The position numbers were made by a program, and so were the translations under genes. From Carposina sasakii (Eukaryota; Arthropoda; Insecta; Lepidoptera; Carposinidae), in the NCBI GenBank assembly GCA_014607495.2, contig CP053175.1:7254001-7318000 (forward strand): a DNA stretch of 64,000 bases, read 5' to 3'. Below the pieces are notes generated by a model. It was given only the letters and a program-made list of their open reading frames with translations, did no database searches and was not told where the DNA came from. Below, piece after piece: positions 11,008 through 23,093 of this stretch. Every line of letters begins with the position of its first letter. Position 1 is the first letter of the stretch.

Positions 11008-11445
11008 ATAAGGTGTAACAGAAAAGGTATGTTAACCGAAATTATATGTTTATTACTCAACTAATCGGGATTTTTCATAATATGATATATTATAATCTTG
11101 AAAAATATAAAACAGGTACATACACACTGCGATATTTCCAAAACAACATTGCCAGAACTGTAGCATCACAAAGGAGATTCAAAAGCCACGTTTAGTATAG
11201 CTGGGTCAAGTAGGTCAAATGCAAAAGAACAGTGACAAGTTGCTTGTGACCACAGTGTACGAGTGATATGTCTGTCTATAAAAAAAACTAGCATAAACAC
11301 TGGACACTATAAATTTCACCCGATCAAGTAATAAAAATAAAAAAATTAGATCTTTTCCCAGCATTTGTTTGGCATAAACTTACTTTATTTGATGTATAGA
11401 GTACGTACCCTTCGTTAAGGGTAGCAAAGAAAAAACATCCTGTAT
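11008..11445. repeat. Repeat cluster: M1 fragment, family B (+), M7 right half (+)
   Basis: 11008-11115 holds an M1 end ('aaggtgtaacagaaaaggta') without its partner arm. 11125-11250 is a worn family B 5' part. 11267-11445 is the right half of element M7, ending 'aaaaaacatcctgtat'. The left half of an M7 copy appears 1.2 kb downstream at 12612. Confidence 0.65.
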
Positions 11446-11810
11446 AATGAGGTATCCAAAGCGCATCCTGATTTGAATATTTACAGCGCAACTATCGCGA
11501 CATTCACGCGTATCACTCAACGCGTCCTCAGCTAAGTTGTTTCTTGTGACTCGCCCAGTAAAGTTGTTAAATATCAATTTACTTATAATTTCCACATGTA
11601 ACGTGTACTAACCATAGAATAAGTATGCATGTGCATGTTAGATTTTAAGTTACTAACACTAGATACTGTCACGTTTGTCATGTATAGGCACTTAGGGTAA
11701 GGACCTAGTTATAAGATTAGATAAATAGATAAAAAAATAACCTGTTGTGCTTGTCAATGAAATAAAATAATACATATATTATAAATATTATTACGAAAAG
11801 AAAGAAAAAT

Positions 11811-11885
11811 TCACCCGAGTGAGATTTGAACTCACAACTGTGCTTTTGCTCTAACCAACTGCCGGGTCAATTAACTCGGATGACG
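11811..11885 (-). repeat. tRNA-like SINE head
   Basis: On the reverse strand 'ggcagttggttagagc' resembles an A box and 'gagttcaaatctcac' a B box, spaced as in a tRNA. The acceptor stem is imperfect and AT-rich sequence follows directly. A SINE head is more likely than a functional tRNA gene. A tRNA structure prediction would decide. Confidence 0.5.
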
Positions 11886-12611
11886 AATTTGACCATCTCT
11901 TTTTACATTACGTTTTTGGCAAAGTTATTTTTTCATCCCGATAGCTATACACTAGCCGAATCTCGGTAAACAAAGCTGAATCCCTCAGCACAATGTTTAA
12001 TGATGAAACGATCAACCATATCCTAATGGATTATATTAATGGAGAAGTGTTTTTATAAATGTATCTTAGTCGAGATATTATATTATACATATATTATAAA
12101 TATTATTAAGAAATAAAATAAAATAAAAATGAAATTAGTGAAGTCTCTATAAGAGATAAAATAAAAGCTGCTTTCACCTCCTATTGGTTCTTCGCACATG
12201 AAAGGACCCTTGTAAAAATTTCCATTTCCGCAGAATAGGAATGCTTCCCGCGTTTTTACCGAGTTAAGATTGGATGTTTGAGGTCGGCTTCTGCCTCACC
12301 AACTTACACATATAGTATAAACAGCGCTAGTGTACTCTACATATCTGAGGAATTTCGTATGATAAACTGTTAGTTCTCAAATCGTTCACGTGAATGGATA
12401 ATATTGGTGCTTTAGATGAAAAAAGTTGTTTGATCGTTCGATAGATGTCTCCTTTTCTGACCTCATGTGAATGACGTAGAGATATTGAGATATTTTTGGG
12501 ATATGATATGCCGCTCTTGAAGGGTTTCCGATTAATTTTGGGCTTTTATTTTCATGGTTGGGTTCATGAAAGAATTGGGAAAACATTAGATACATTCCTA
12601 TTACATACATA

Positions 12612-12722
12612 CATACAGGATGATTTTTGATCGTCAACGTTCCCGAAAACTACGGAATCTCCTCATCATCACGAAATGGAAACATACCTAAGTTTCCAAA
12701 ATATTAGGGTCCAAAGTTAGTA
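12612..12722 (+). repeat. Element M7, left part
   Basis: Starts 'tacaggatgatttttgatcg' and runs to 'tattagggtccaaagtt', matching the left third of the complete copy at 39587-39989. The rest is missing. Confidence 0.75.
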
Positions 12723-12769
12723 TAACCTTAAATATTTGGAAAACATTAGATACATTCCTATTACATACA

Positions 12770-13022
12770 TACATATAATCACGCCTCCATCCTTTACGGG
12801 GTAGGCAGAGCACCAAGGGCCGATAGAACCACATGGTGCCACTTCTGACCAATTTTGAGGGTATAGTTGAGATGCACAGTTCGGTTAGTAGTGACAGGTG
12901 GTCAGCCCATCGCCTACAAAACACCAAGACCCTCTTGTCCCTCTACTGACTTGTACAGTATGCCCGGGAAGAGAAGCAGCTGTAGTATTATACGTTTTTT
13001 TCACTCCCAGAGCAGCATAGAA
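12770..13022 (-). repeat. Family A repeat, reverse
   Basis: Full reverse copy from the 'atacatacatataatcacgc' tail to 'cactcccagagcagcata'. Confidence 0.85.
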
Positions 13023-13039
13023 GATACCTATTAGATTAG

Positions 13040-13365
13040 TATATAGAGTTGCTTTGTACCCACGACACAAGACTTTAGAGATCTTATCATGGGACTAGGT
13101 TAGTATATTATGAGGTGTGTAAATATTTATATATTTATTATGAATTATATCTGAAGGCTTAGTGTAAGTTTTCGTATTAACGTCAACCATTCAACATAAT
13201 TCAACCAATTACGTAATGCCGTCAAATGTAAAAGTTCAGTGACAAGTTGCTAGCTCATCTCTTGAGAGACGCCCCTGAGTTCCTTAGTCGACTCTTACGA
13301 CATGCACGGAAGGAGATGCAGCTGATGTATTCTAGTGGAGCACCGCATCAACACAGGACTATCTA
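13040..13365 (+). repeat. R1 SINE tail followed by family B
   Basis: 13040-13131 matches the R1 tail ('acccacgacacaagact', 'atgggactaggtta') without the tRNA-like head, as expected of a 5'-truncated SINE. 13230-13365 is family B from 'cagtgacaagttgctagctc' to 'agcaccgcatcaacacagg'. Confidence 0.7.
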
Positions 13366-13854
13366 TTTATATAATTATTTTTAATTCCAAAAGTCCCTTC
13401 TAATCGGATACTTATGTCATACAAAGAACACACCCTCTAAGTTTCAGGTATCTATGATCTGTGGATAAAGGATGAAGGATACAAAACCGCGCCTAAAGTT
13501 AAACTGTTATTAAAATTTACATTTGACAACAAAATGCAAGGAATATCAGTCGAAATAAGTCAATGTTCAGTTTAAACAATGTTTTACATAACGCTTTTGT
13601 AATAACACGGTAATCATTTATATTGCTACCTAAGGCTGCATAAAGCTAATATCGTACCTAACGATACATAGTACACGCGAAAATTTAGACGAACTTTTAA
13701 TTAAACTCGTGTTCTACGCAATAACTTAGCCTTGGAGGAAATTTTAGTTTCGCCTGTGATAATAGATTTAATTTTAACGTGAATTACTTTAAGCTAGGTA
13801 AAAGTATAGGTAAGTATTATAATTGGATATATGTTACTTAAACTACGTACACAT
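13366..13854. other. No gene recognised
   Basis: AT-rich sequence with no coding, RNA or repeat signal that I can support. Confidence 0.5.
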
Positions 13855-14312
13855 ATGCTGCTCTGGGGGTGTAAAAAAACCGTACTATAATACTACAGCT
13901 GCTTCTCTTCCCGGGCATACTGTACAAGTCAGTAGAGGGACAAGAGGGTCTTGGTGTTTTGTAGGCGATGGGCTGACCACCTGTCACTACTAACCGAACT
14001 TGTACATCTCAACTATACCCTCAAAATTGGTCAGAAGTGGCACCATGTGGTTATATCGCCCCTTGGTACTCTGCCTACCCCGTAAGGGATAAAAGCGTGA
14101 TTATATATGTATGTATCTTCCTTTGATATCTGACCCCTCTATGCGAAACGTCATACAGCCATATCTGGAATAGCTGGATGGACCGGATATTTAATCTCTG
14201 TGACAAGTTGCTAGCTCATCGCTTGAGAGTACGGCCTGAGTTTTTAAGTCGACAATGACAAGATGCAGCTGATGTATTCTAGTGAAGCCCCGCATCAACA
14301 CAGGAACATATA
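13855..14312 (+). repeat. Family A copy then family B copy
   Basis: 13855-14115 is a complete family A copy with a short TATG tail. 14198-14312 is family B from 'gacaagttgctagctcatcg' to 'gaagccccgcatcaacac'. The two families are neighbours in the same order at 3528-4012. Confidence 0.8.
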
Positions 14313-14392
14313 TGTCAGCTATATGTATTTAACTAGGATCTGTTTTATTAATTATTTTTTATGATTAGATTATTTTTTTATGATTTAGATCA

Positions 14393-14900
14393 AATAACTA
14401 TAAATATAACTACTTAATGACAAAGTTCCCACAAATGTTCACGAATAGAGAACAACAAGGAGATGCGATAATAAATACACCACACAGTGCGCTATGACTA
14501 TTGGCTAAAATTTACGTACAGTCATAGATTATCCTTTTATCAACCACATGCGCAATACTGACATTATTTAGGTGCCAAAGTTATAACAAGTTAAAAATTT
14601 AGGTAAAAAAACCTTTTTAAAAACAAGCTTTTATTTAAATGCGCTAAAAAGAAAAAATAAACTTTTACACTCTTTTACTGTTAATTTATAAATCAAATAA
14701 CTATAAATATAACTACTTAATGACAAAGTTCCCACAAATGTTCACGAATAAAGAACAATAAGGAGATGCGATAATAAATACACCACACAGTGCGCTATGT
14801 TCCATTGGCAAAAATTTTACGTACAGTCATAGATTATCCTTTTATCAACTACATGCGCAATACTGACATTATTTTGGTGCCAAAGTTATAACAAGTTAAA
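14393..14900 (+). repeat. Local direct duplication of about 205 bp with inserted filler
   Basis: 'aaataactataaatataact' to 'gttataacaagttaaaaa' occurs at 14393-14600 and again at 14693-14900, differing at only a few positions. The copies are separated by about 90 bp, part of which ('acaagcttttatttaaatgc') is identical to 10389-10440. The filler may mark the breakpoint of a template-switch or break-repair event. Confidence 0.85.
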
Positions 14901-14955
14901 AAAGAAAGAATGGCGGTGGCAGTTTTTTTAAAATTATTATTTATAACAAACATAC

Positions 14956-15111
14956 ATCGCAGCTTTCATACTATAGGGGCACAACTCGAAAAAAAAGAGT
15001 ATTGGGAAAATGCGTTTAAGATGTAGCCGTGTTGATTTTGTATTCAAATATAGTAAAAACTCGAAATCACAAAATTTTCGAAATGTGCCCCTATAGTATG
15101 AAAGCTGCGAC
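14956..15111. repeat. Palindromic MITE, family M3 (copy 1)
   Basis: Inverted ends 'atcgcagctttcatactata' with 'ggggcacaactcg', and the reverse 'tatagtatgaaagctgcgac', enclose about 155 bp. A second, shorter copy is at 15971-16085. Confidence 0.85.
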
Positions 15112-15130
15112 GTATACACATACCTACATA

Positions 15131-15345
15131 TGATACGGTTGTGTTCTCGAAATGAGGTAGCCAGAACAGCAAGATCATAAAAAACATCCCATAGCCACGT
15201 GTTGACCAGCGGGGATAAACGTGAATTATCAATGAAAACTTGCTATCTCGCCTGAGAGAATGCTCGAGTTCCTTAGTAGACTCTTACGACATGCACGGAA
15301 GGAGATGCAGCTGATGTGTTTCTAGTAAAGCCTCGCATCAGCAGC
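15131..15345 (+). repeat. Family B repeat, near full length
   Basis: Runs from 'acggttgtgttctcgaaatg' through 'actcttacgacatgcacgg' to 'aagcctcgcatcagcagca', one of the longest copies. Confidence 0.8.
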
Positions 15346-15970
15346 ACATGAGATTTTATATCAAATGAACAAAATGTAAGCACACACACCTCTGCCCAAC
15401 CTCATTGTGACCTTTATGAAGAAAATATTGTTACACCACCTCCTACTAGTACTTCCTTTATGAACTGGAACCAATTCGAGTTCCTTCAACCATGAAACAG
15501 ATTTTAGGGCATTCATTTGAGGAAATCCATTTCTTTGATGTTTGTGATTTTTTTAATACAGTCCCTCTTATGTGGTTTTCTTTTCTGATTATAACGATAT
15601 TTATTTATATAAATAAATGCAATGCGCTAATTTTTTTATGTACTAAACTTAGTTATTTGTTTTTTTTATTTAGCACATTTACAATTATGCATATAAGTAG
15701 GTATAATATATTTATCGTTATTTTTATATTTACCTACAAGTACAGAAAAGCTGAAGCTTTTCTCAGCTAAACTTAACATTATGACTCATATAAGAAAGTA
15801 TGTATGTAAAATATAATGTATATTATGTACATAATGTATAAAGTATGTAATATGTCTGATATGAATACACCCATACAAACACACAGCTGTAGCCGGAACT
15901 ACAAAATCACGAACGAGATTCTACAGATCCTCCAACTTTGAGTTCTGAGTACCCCATTTTGGGCATAGTA

Positions 15971-16085
15971 TATCGCAGCTTTCATACTATAGGGGCACAT
16001 CTCGAAAATTTTAAACTATTTTAAACGCATTTTCCCAATAACCATTTTTTTCGAGTTGTGCCCCTATAGTATGAAAGCTGCGATA
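15971..16085. repeat. Palindromic MITE, family M3 (copy 2)
   Basis: Almost pure hairpin: 'atcgcagctttcatactata' on the left and its reverse complement ending at 16084, with 'ttttaaactattttaaacgc' in the middle. Confidence 0.85.
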
Positions 16086-16264
16086 TGTAATGCTCTACTA
16101 CCAATCTTGTGCTATGTTCTTTTAGACAATAACCCAAAGACGAGGGTAGTTGTAATAATTGGTAGCATGAATACGGCCTGTGATTGGTGCTAGTTTGTGG
16201 TCAGGGAACTGTGGTGACCGTAGACAATGGCATTACGGTATGTTCGGTTACAAATGAATTTGTC

Positions 16265-16410
16265 GCATTATGGTTGGGTTTTACCCGACTACGTCAAAGG
16301 GAGGGTTATGTTTTTTGAATGTCTGTATAATTCTTTGGCACGCTCTAGATCCTAAACGGCTTGTCGTATTTGAGCTTAAGAGGTGTCATTAGAACCATTA
16401 TGATGCCAAC
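16265..16410 (+). repeat. Interspersed repeat with 'ggcacgctctag' core
   Basis: 'gggagggttatgttttttga', 'ttctttggcacgctctagat' and 'aacggcttgtcg' recur at 19380-19556, 42265-42395, 49428-49545 and 54228-54345. The last part often reads 'gcagtcgggt'. The element class is unknown. Confidence 0.65.
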
Positions 16411-16943
16411 CCTAAAAATAATGAGATAAGGGCAGGAAGATGATAGTAGATGAGATTATGTGATTTACAAATAAAATATAGTAGGTATATCGTTGTATTT
16501 TTACATGAAATCCCAGCCAGATATACCATCCAAATATAAACAGTAAAAAAATATCGCCAAAATATTCTTGAACAAAAAATTATAGACAATATTGCGGGCA
16601 GAGTATCGTTTTCTAAAACGCTTTAGCTGGGGAATATCAAATGTTATTTTGCGATACAAAATCGCGGATTGCGAAGAAAATCTCGTGATCCGCGGGGATA
16701 TTTGTACATGAAATAGAATATCGTTGCGGTCGGCGCTGATCCCATGGGGCTTTGGTACCAATTGATGGGAAGGTACAGGGACACGGGGCTAAGACAAATA
16801 TAATTTTTACTAGGTACAGCGAACAGGAGAATCGCAAAGTTATTTTATTGTTTGCGTGTAAAGAAATTCGCCATTGTCACGCAAAAATTCTGCAAAAATT
16901 CGCTACCAAATTTTTTACGACTTGCAATTTCAGTACACGTTGC

Positions 16944-17105
16944 AAGGCTTCACTAGAATACATCAGCTGCATCTCCTTCCGTGCATGTCGTAAGAGTCGA
17001 CTGAGGAACTCGGGACTTCTCTCAGTGCTATTCTAATCGTGACGGTGGAATCTTATTTATGATCCTGCAATACTGCCTAGCTCATTTCGCGAACACATAG
17101 TATAC
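16944..17105 (-). repeat. Family B repeat, reverse
   Basis: Runs from 'aggcttcactagaatacatc' to 'catttcgcgaacacatagta'. Confidence 0.8.
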
Positions 17106-19024
17106 ACATGTAATAAGGCTTACTGTTGAGTCGCTGATGTGCTTACTTTAGAGCTTTTAAATGACGATAAAGCTATTTTAAAGTCAAAAAACAGAGTTAA
17201 TCTCGAATTAAAACCACGTTGGTACAATTTATATAGAACATACATTTGAGATTTAAATTTAAATCGCCATTCTCAACAGATTTCCGCGCTTAAAATTATT
17301 CATCCGAAACCTTTGCAAGTTTGAGATTTCATGATTATTTAAATAAAAAACGTTAAATATCAAGTTCTGTTAAAAACTGTTTATTTTATTTATGTTTGCG
17401 TGAAACGACAAACATCCAAACACTCGTATGGTTTTAAAATTTATTAGGATAAGTTTTGTCATTTTACAATTTTTTTCTACTTAAATTTGTAAATTACTGC
17501 AGTATGTAATACATTTTTTTTAAATAATATTACAGGTTTCTTGAAACTGACCTATTCTCATATAAATACACACTTTTCCAGTTATTTACATGCTATATAG
17601 CACATTCTAAAATCAATTCCATGTTATTTTTGACCTCTAAATTGCAACACACTTAAAATTCTACTTCTAAATGGAAAATCCTAAAAATACCATCGCTTAA
17701 ACTCACGAGATTAATACAAATTATTATCGAAAACGTACTGAATTCTTAATCTCATAGATATATAGACCGTAGAGGATTTGAAATTACTTTAGTAACAATA
17801 AGATACTTTTTGAATGATGATTGACTGAGTTTTCTTTGAAAATCTGTCGCTACATTAAAATAGGGTGTATAGAAGTTATGTCAAGCAAACTGATATCTAT
17901 ACAACATAATGACAGACGGACGGATCAACGCACAGCCTAAACCGCTAATATTAGATATTTGAAACTTTCTTTGTATGACGTAGATCGTTATAAGAAAGGA
18001 TTTCTCTCCGCATTCTCACGAGAACAGGAGAAACGGGAATTATAAAGTAATAGTGGACGCCCGCTTTTTTTCGTTATTTTTTGCAGTTGTGTCAATATTG
18101 ATCTAAACAAGCGAGGTACAGCAATACTCGTATTTTTAGCGAAAAGTTCATAATTTCACAATGAAGAAAATTTCGTCTGTAATTCATAAATTTTAAAGCG
18201 AAGATTTGAAGTTGAAGTTAAAGAAAGTTTCGACCAGTACACCTTTGGTTGAAAGGTTTGTGTAATTTCCTGAATTCATAATTTTTAGATCATCAATAAA
18301 ATTCAGTTTTAGGACGCGAACACAGTTTTTGTAGCAACCTCTTTGTTTAATTTAGACTCTATTCATTTTTTAAAATATATTGTTCGTTTATTAAGTAAAC
18401 TTTAAAGTTCACTTTGAGCACTCTACATCCTCTCCTTGACCTTTCATCTAAAAATTATCATTATTATTATTATAATTAGATAAACCTAATATTTTTTTAA
18501 ATTGGAGCACATCTTCACAACCACTCCATTTTCTTAGCAATCCAATTAAAATATACGAATAAGCGTATTCTTCCCAAAAATAATTCGTGAGAACAAAAGG
18601 CGTTGGAGCGAGACGGGTGTATTGCCGTCCCGCTTGTTCAGCGTGAGAGTACTCACCCAAGTGTAAAAGTAAGGTATAAGGTGGGAGGATGCGGTGTACC
18701 ATGACGATATTGACTCTCAAATGTATGGTAACAATAGTACAGCATATTTATTTTATAGAAATGCATCTTATTTATATTTCAGAACGGTGTTATAAAGATG
18801 TTCCAATGTTTTTAAAAATATTTTTTCGATATGTACATCACATGAAATCAACCCAAGTTCGTATGGGCGAACGTATGGACGTGTTACGTTACTCTGGAAT
18901 TTCTACGATTTGATAACAGAAAGTCCGAGATCTTCTTTCAACTTTTCCATCCAAATTTGTTATATCTTATATTTTAAACCTCATTTCCATAAAAATATCT
19001 AAACCTATGTTCTATTTGTTCCAG
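17106..19024. other. AT-rich stretch, probably intron upstream of the first visible exon
   Basis: No exon-like segment with a phase-2 donor, which the exon at 19025 needs upstream, was found here. A short RTE-like fragment 'gtggacgcccgc' sits near 18053. Sequence just before 19025 ends 'ttgttccag', a good 3' splice site. Confidence 0.5.
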
Positions 19025-19161
19025 AACCTCCGGTCGTATGTCCGAGAATGTGCTAACATTCAAAGCGGATGCTTCCGACAACAAGGCAAGATACAGCTGC
19101 GAAGCGAAGAATATCATGATCAGCAACACGTTGAAGGCCGAAATCGATCTGACTGTTCTTT
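19025..19161 (+). CDS. sns: Nephrin-like exon: C-terminal half of an Ig domain
   Basis: Preceded by 'ttgttccag' and followed by 'gtaagt'. Enters with one base completing a codon and leaves in phase 1. Translation includes SGRMSENVLTFKAD and the F-strand motif ARYSCEAKN, the usual Y-x-C of an Ig domain, and ends DLTVL. The cysteine partner and tryptophan must lie in an upstream exon not seen here. This is the first exon of the gene I can recognise. Confidence 0.88.
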
Positions 19162-19379
19162 GTAAGTAGCCATTTTTTTTATTTGAACAGCCAATTGCAA
19201 TAGTCGATCTCGAGATTTCGACTTGTGAGAAGTTAGATATTTCGTAGGCATTAAAAAAACAAATATCGAGGGTATAGTACGAGTAACAAAAACCAAAGTG
19301 TAACTATTGTTTATGAAAATGAGATAATATAAGTATGCTTTTGCCAAAGCAGTGCCGATGTCCTGATTTGTACCAGACT

Positions 19380-20150
19380 GCGCCAGAAGGAGGGTTATGT
19401 TTTTCGAGTGTATGTGAGTAAGTTTGTATGTACGAATATTTTTTTGGCACGCGCTAGACGGCTAAATGGCTTATTGCATTTTAACTTGAGAAGTATTATA
19501 AAATTCGTCTTTGAGAGTGACACAGGGTCAAATTTTTTACGCAGTCGGGTTTTTTCTTTTAGTAGCTGAGGTTATTAAAGTCTCCTTAGTCTATTATAAG
19601 CCTGTATTCAAATCTCACTTAAATAAAATTGAAACTAAAAACTAGCGATTCTCTCCCCGCCATCGTACGTCGAACTTTTCCCAAAGTTGCCAGATTTATT
19701 CATGGATTTACAAACTATTTTGCTTATGGCAACACTTTTGGTAGTTCCACAATAAATGGGCCTCTCGAACGTAAACAGTTTTGCGAAGTTTTCTTTTAAA
19801 ATGTTCCCTTACTTCGAGTTGAGGAGTCGAGTAGAAACGTATCTAGTTATTTCGTGCCAAATGTATTTGGAACTCTTGAAGTATGTATTGCTAAGTTCGT
19901 CTACGTTCACTTTTACTACAATATTATTCTTATTTACCTGATCAATTTTAACATTTTTGGCTTTCAATTGTTGCATACATCAGCTGCATCTCCTTCCGTG
20001 CATGTCGTAAGAGTCGATTAAGGAACTCTCAGGCGATAAGCTAGAAACTTGTCACTGATCATTAACATCTGTCCTCGCTATGCTAAACGTGGATGAGCGA
20101 TCTTCTTTATGATCCTGCAGTTCTGGCTACGACATTATGAGAACACAGCC
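19380..20150. repeat. Intronic repeats: 'ggcacgctctag' family and family B (-)
   Basis: 19380-19556 is a copy of the repeat at 16265. 19972-20150 is a reverse family B copy ('acatcagctgcatctccttc' to 'acattatgagaacacagcc'). Confidence 0.7.
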
Positions 20151-20217
20151 ATGTCTTTATATACAATTTACTATCTTACACCTACTATTCTTAATATCTA
20201 TATTATAATACTATATG

Positions 20218-20490
20218 CTATGCTGCTCTGGGAGTGAAAAAAAAACGTATAATACCACAGCTGCTTCTCTTCCCGGGCATGCTGTACAAGTCAGTAGAGG
20301 GACAAGAGGGTCTTGGTGTTTTGTAGGCGATGGGCTGACCACCTGTCACTACTAACCGAACTTGTACATCTCAACTATACGCTCAAAATTGGTCAGAAGT
20401 GGCACCATGTGGTTCTATCGGCCCTTTGTGCTCTGCCTACCCGTAAGGGATAAAGGCGTAATTATATATATGTGTGTATGTATGTAATAC
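20218..20490 (+). repeat. Family A repeat
   Basis: Full forward copy ending in a TATG run. Confidence 0.85.
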
Positions 20491-21296
20491 TATATCTACT
20501 TATTTCACCACGTTTACCAATATATTTGTCTCAGTTCAATGTTTAGAAAAACCTGCATTATTGTGGTTTCCCTTTATTACTCCCACTCAAATTTCCGAGA
20601 TTTCTTCAAAATGAGTTCTTTTACTTTCCCTTCAAGTTCACATTGAAGCCTTGAATTTATTAAAAGTTAAAAGCCATAAGCACTTGAAAGGTTACGAATT
20701 TGCGTGAACATAAACATCTGTCTAACAAAATCTTTGGGCTAAGCCTCTTTGTCGGCGAATAAATGAGGTTTTATCCTATTTTTGGTCTATGTTTGACCTT
20801 TCTTAATTCTGGTAAAGCACTGGAAAAGGTCAAAGATTTAATTTAGTGTGAACTTACAAATTAATTAAAAAACACATTGTTTCATTCAAACAGCCTTTAA
20901 ATTTTCCTAATCTAGGTATATTAATATCTTTCTGCTAATTTTGCTATTTCAGGTCATAGATACGTTGTAATTTTAACTCGTGCCTTAAAATATTCATACC
21001 GATTGATTTATTAAAGGAATTTTTTTAACTCTCTTCACAGGAAAATATACCTTGGCCCTTTGAAAAACTTTTGTACAATTTCGCAAAACGCCATCCAAAT
21101 ATCATCAATAACTTTATACAAATAATTGTGATGTATATTTTTTTTCAACAGTTACACGTGCTGAATTTCTCATATTTTTATATTCATGAGAAACCTTTTA
21201 GCAACTCACATCCATCACTTTTCAAATATATACTTGCCATTATATCATTTAACGAGCCTGAGGATGTTATATATTTTATAATTAAATTTCTTCTAT

Positions 21297-21525
21297 TCTG
21301 CTCTGGGAGTGAAAAAAAAACGTATAATACTACAGCTGCTTCACTTCCCGGGCAACAAGTCAGTAGAGGGACAAGAGGGTCTTGGTGTTTTGTAGGCGAT
21401 GGGCTGACCACCTGTCACTACTAACCGAACCTGTACATCTCAACTATACCCTCAAATTTGGTCTATCAGCCCTTGGTGCTCTGCCTACCCCGTAAGGGAT
21501 AAAGGTGTGATTATATGTATGTATT
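21297..21525 (+). repeat. Family A repeat, with small deletions
   Basis: Forward copy lacking 'atactgtac' after the 'cccgggca' site and the 'cagaagtggcaccatgtgg' block. A 117-codon frame that runs through it is not a gene. Confidence 0.8.
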
Positions 21526-21601
21526 ATTAAACCAACACATCAACATAATAATATAAACATTTGAGTACCTAGAACTAAATTATTATTTATTGTTTGAATT
21601 A

Positions 21602-21861
21602 TACAAGGTGTAACAAAAGGGTAAGCGAAAAGCTATGTAAATAGCCCACCATAGAGAACCTATTTCCAAAATTTCAGACTCAAATTCACATTTTTATTTT
21701 TCCAGATAGTATGAAGAATTCCGAAACAACTCGGGAATGTCCATACAATCTTGAAAAATAAAAATGTGATTTCGAGTCCCAAATTTTGGAAATAGGATTT
21801 CTATAGTGGGCTATTTACATTACTTTTCGCTTAACATACTCTTTCTGTTACACCCTGTATA
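21602..21861. repeat. Palindromic MITE, family M1
   Basis: 'aaggtgtaacaaaagggta' on the left and 'gttacaccctgtat' on the right, with the shared inner arm 'gctatgtaaatagcccac'. It lies in the intron before the exon at 22665. Confidence 0.88.
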
Positions 21862-22217
21862 TTTTAAAGATAGTAATCCATTCATCAAAATATGAAAATA
21901 ATGTAAGCTTTAGAAAATTTAATAAAACATGTTGTCGTGCTATATTAGAAAAGTTACATGTGATATACAATTTTTTAATTATTCAAGTTTATAACAAAGT
22001 TCTCAAAGGGAAATAAGGAAAATAGAATGTCATTATGAAACCATGTCTAAATTAAACACGTACTTCACAAAGTTTTAAACAATATTTGATATTCAATAAA
22101 TGGAATACCTATCTGTTAGACTACGTTGTTGTTATAACTAAACCGTACCTAAAGTGAAACACTATTCAAAATTGAAATTTGACAAAAAAATAAATATTCC
22201 CATATTTTACAACACTA

Positions 22218-22610
22218 TCACACTAAAATCCCTAAGGTCGTAGGGACTAAGTAACGGTATATAAATGCATAGATTGGTCGAAGCATCCCATGACGAGAGG
22301 GCTGGTACCTATTTTGGCCAACGCGTAAGCCTCGCTATACAGCGGGGCCAGCGGATAGCGCTGCTATCGGTGGAGGATCTGCAGGCCGTCTTCTATTTGT
22401 AACTATTTTCAGTTAATAGGTAGTTAATATTTAGTTTTAAATTTAGCTTTTATTAAATACATAGATAATTATAGAAACAACTACGACACAGAAATACGAT
22501 TAAATATCAATTTTCATATCAATATTTACACCTCGATTCGAACAGGACCTATGGCGCGGCACTCGGCAGGCTGGGTCACTACCAACTTCACCAATCGTCA
22601 TAGTACCTAT
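22218..22610 (-). repeat. R1 SINE (-) split by a nested insertion
   Basis: The R1 tail (22218-22272, 'ccctaaggtcgtagggac') and head (about 22483-22600, with a worn B box 'cgattcgaacaggacct') are in the order expected for one reverse SINE copy. They are separated by the insertion listed next. Confidence 0.75.
22270..22482 (+). mobile_element. Truncated retroelement 3' end nested in the SINE
   Basis: A + strand frame reads LVEASHDERAGTYFGQRVSL, then AIQRGQRIALLSVEDLQAVF and YL, then a stop at about 22400. About 80 bp of AT-rich 3' tail follow. Flanks 'aaatgcatag' and 'aaatacatag' look like a target-site duplication with one mismatch. Short 3' fragment plus duplication is typical of a 5'-truncated non-LTR retrotransposon. 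I cannot assign the protein to a family. Confidence 0.6.
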
Positions 22611-22664
22611 ATACTTATTCACGACTTCAATGCAAAATAATATAGTTTTTTTATTTTGTTCCAG

Positions 22665-22832
22665 TTGCTCCATCCCACGTGACTATATCAGGTCCTTCCG
22701 AAGCCAGGGTGGGAGATCCGGTACCCTTGACCTGTGGGACTGCACCTTCGAACCCTGCTGCTGATATCAAGTGGGTTGTATCAGGGAAGCATCATAAAGA
22801 GGCTAGCAACAGAACTGTAATGTCCCCTGAAG
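22665..22832 (+). CDS. sns: Nephrin-like exon: Ig domain, first half
   Basis: Bounded by 'tgttccag' and 'gtaagc'; phases 1 in and 1 out. Reads APSHVTISGPSEARVGDP, then VPLTCGTAPSNPAADIKWVV. The B-strand cysteine and C-strand tryptophan of an Ig domain are both present, with the A-P opening usual for this family. SNRT near the end is a possible N-glycosylation site. An in-frame read continues past the donor for about 40 codons but loses all similarity. Confidence 0.92.
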
Positions 22833-22871
22833 GTAAGCAATTTTTAATTTCCTTACGACTCGAATATATAG

Positions 22872-23085
22872 TACTAGTGGAAAGTCCACGATTCCGTTCT
22901 TGCGAACTGCAGAAAACACAAAATATCGAAATTTGCGACAAAAAATTTAATTTATAATATTGCGCATAAAAAGTAGCTTATCTACTCTCTCAGGCTTTAG
23001 ACTATCTGTGTACCAAATTTCATTTTAATAGGTTCTGTTTTGGCGTGAAGGCCGGACAGACTGACAGACAGAGATACTATTTATA
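22872..23085 (+). repeat. RTE-like LINE tail, degenerate
   Basis: Starts 'actagtggaaagtccacgat' and continues 'cgaactgcagaaaacacaaa', with body 'caaatttcattttaatagg'. It lies 40 bp after the donor. Confidence 0.6.
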
Positions 23086-23093
23086 CAGGGTGT

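Noticed and set aside
15492..15770. 92-codon hydrophobic + strand frame
   Set aside because: T-rich low-complexity sequence translates as F, I, L and Y. No signal-anchor context, splice evidence or homology pattern.
21071..21424. 117-codon + strand frame ending in GLTTCHY
   Set aside because: The last 40 codons are family A repeat. The same peptide appears in other copies on either strand, so it reflects repeated DNA, not a gene.
22833..22957. Extension of the Ig exon past its donor
   Set aside because: The frame remains open to 22957, but similarity to Ig domains stops exactly at 'gtaagc', and an RTE-like tail follows.
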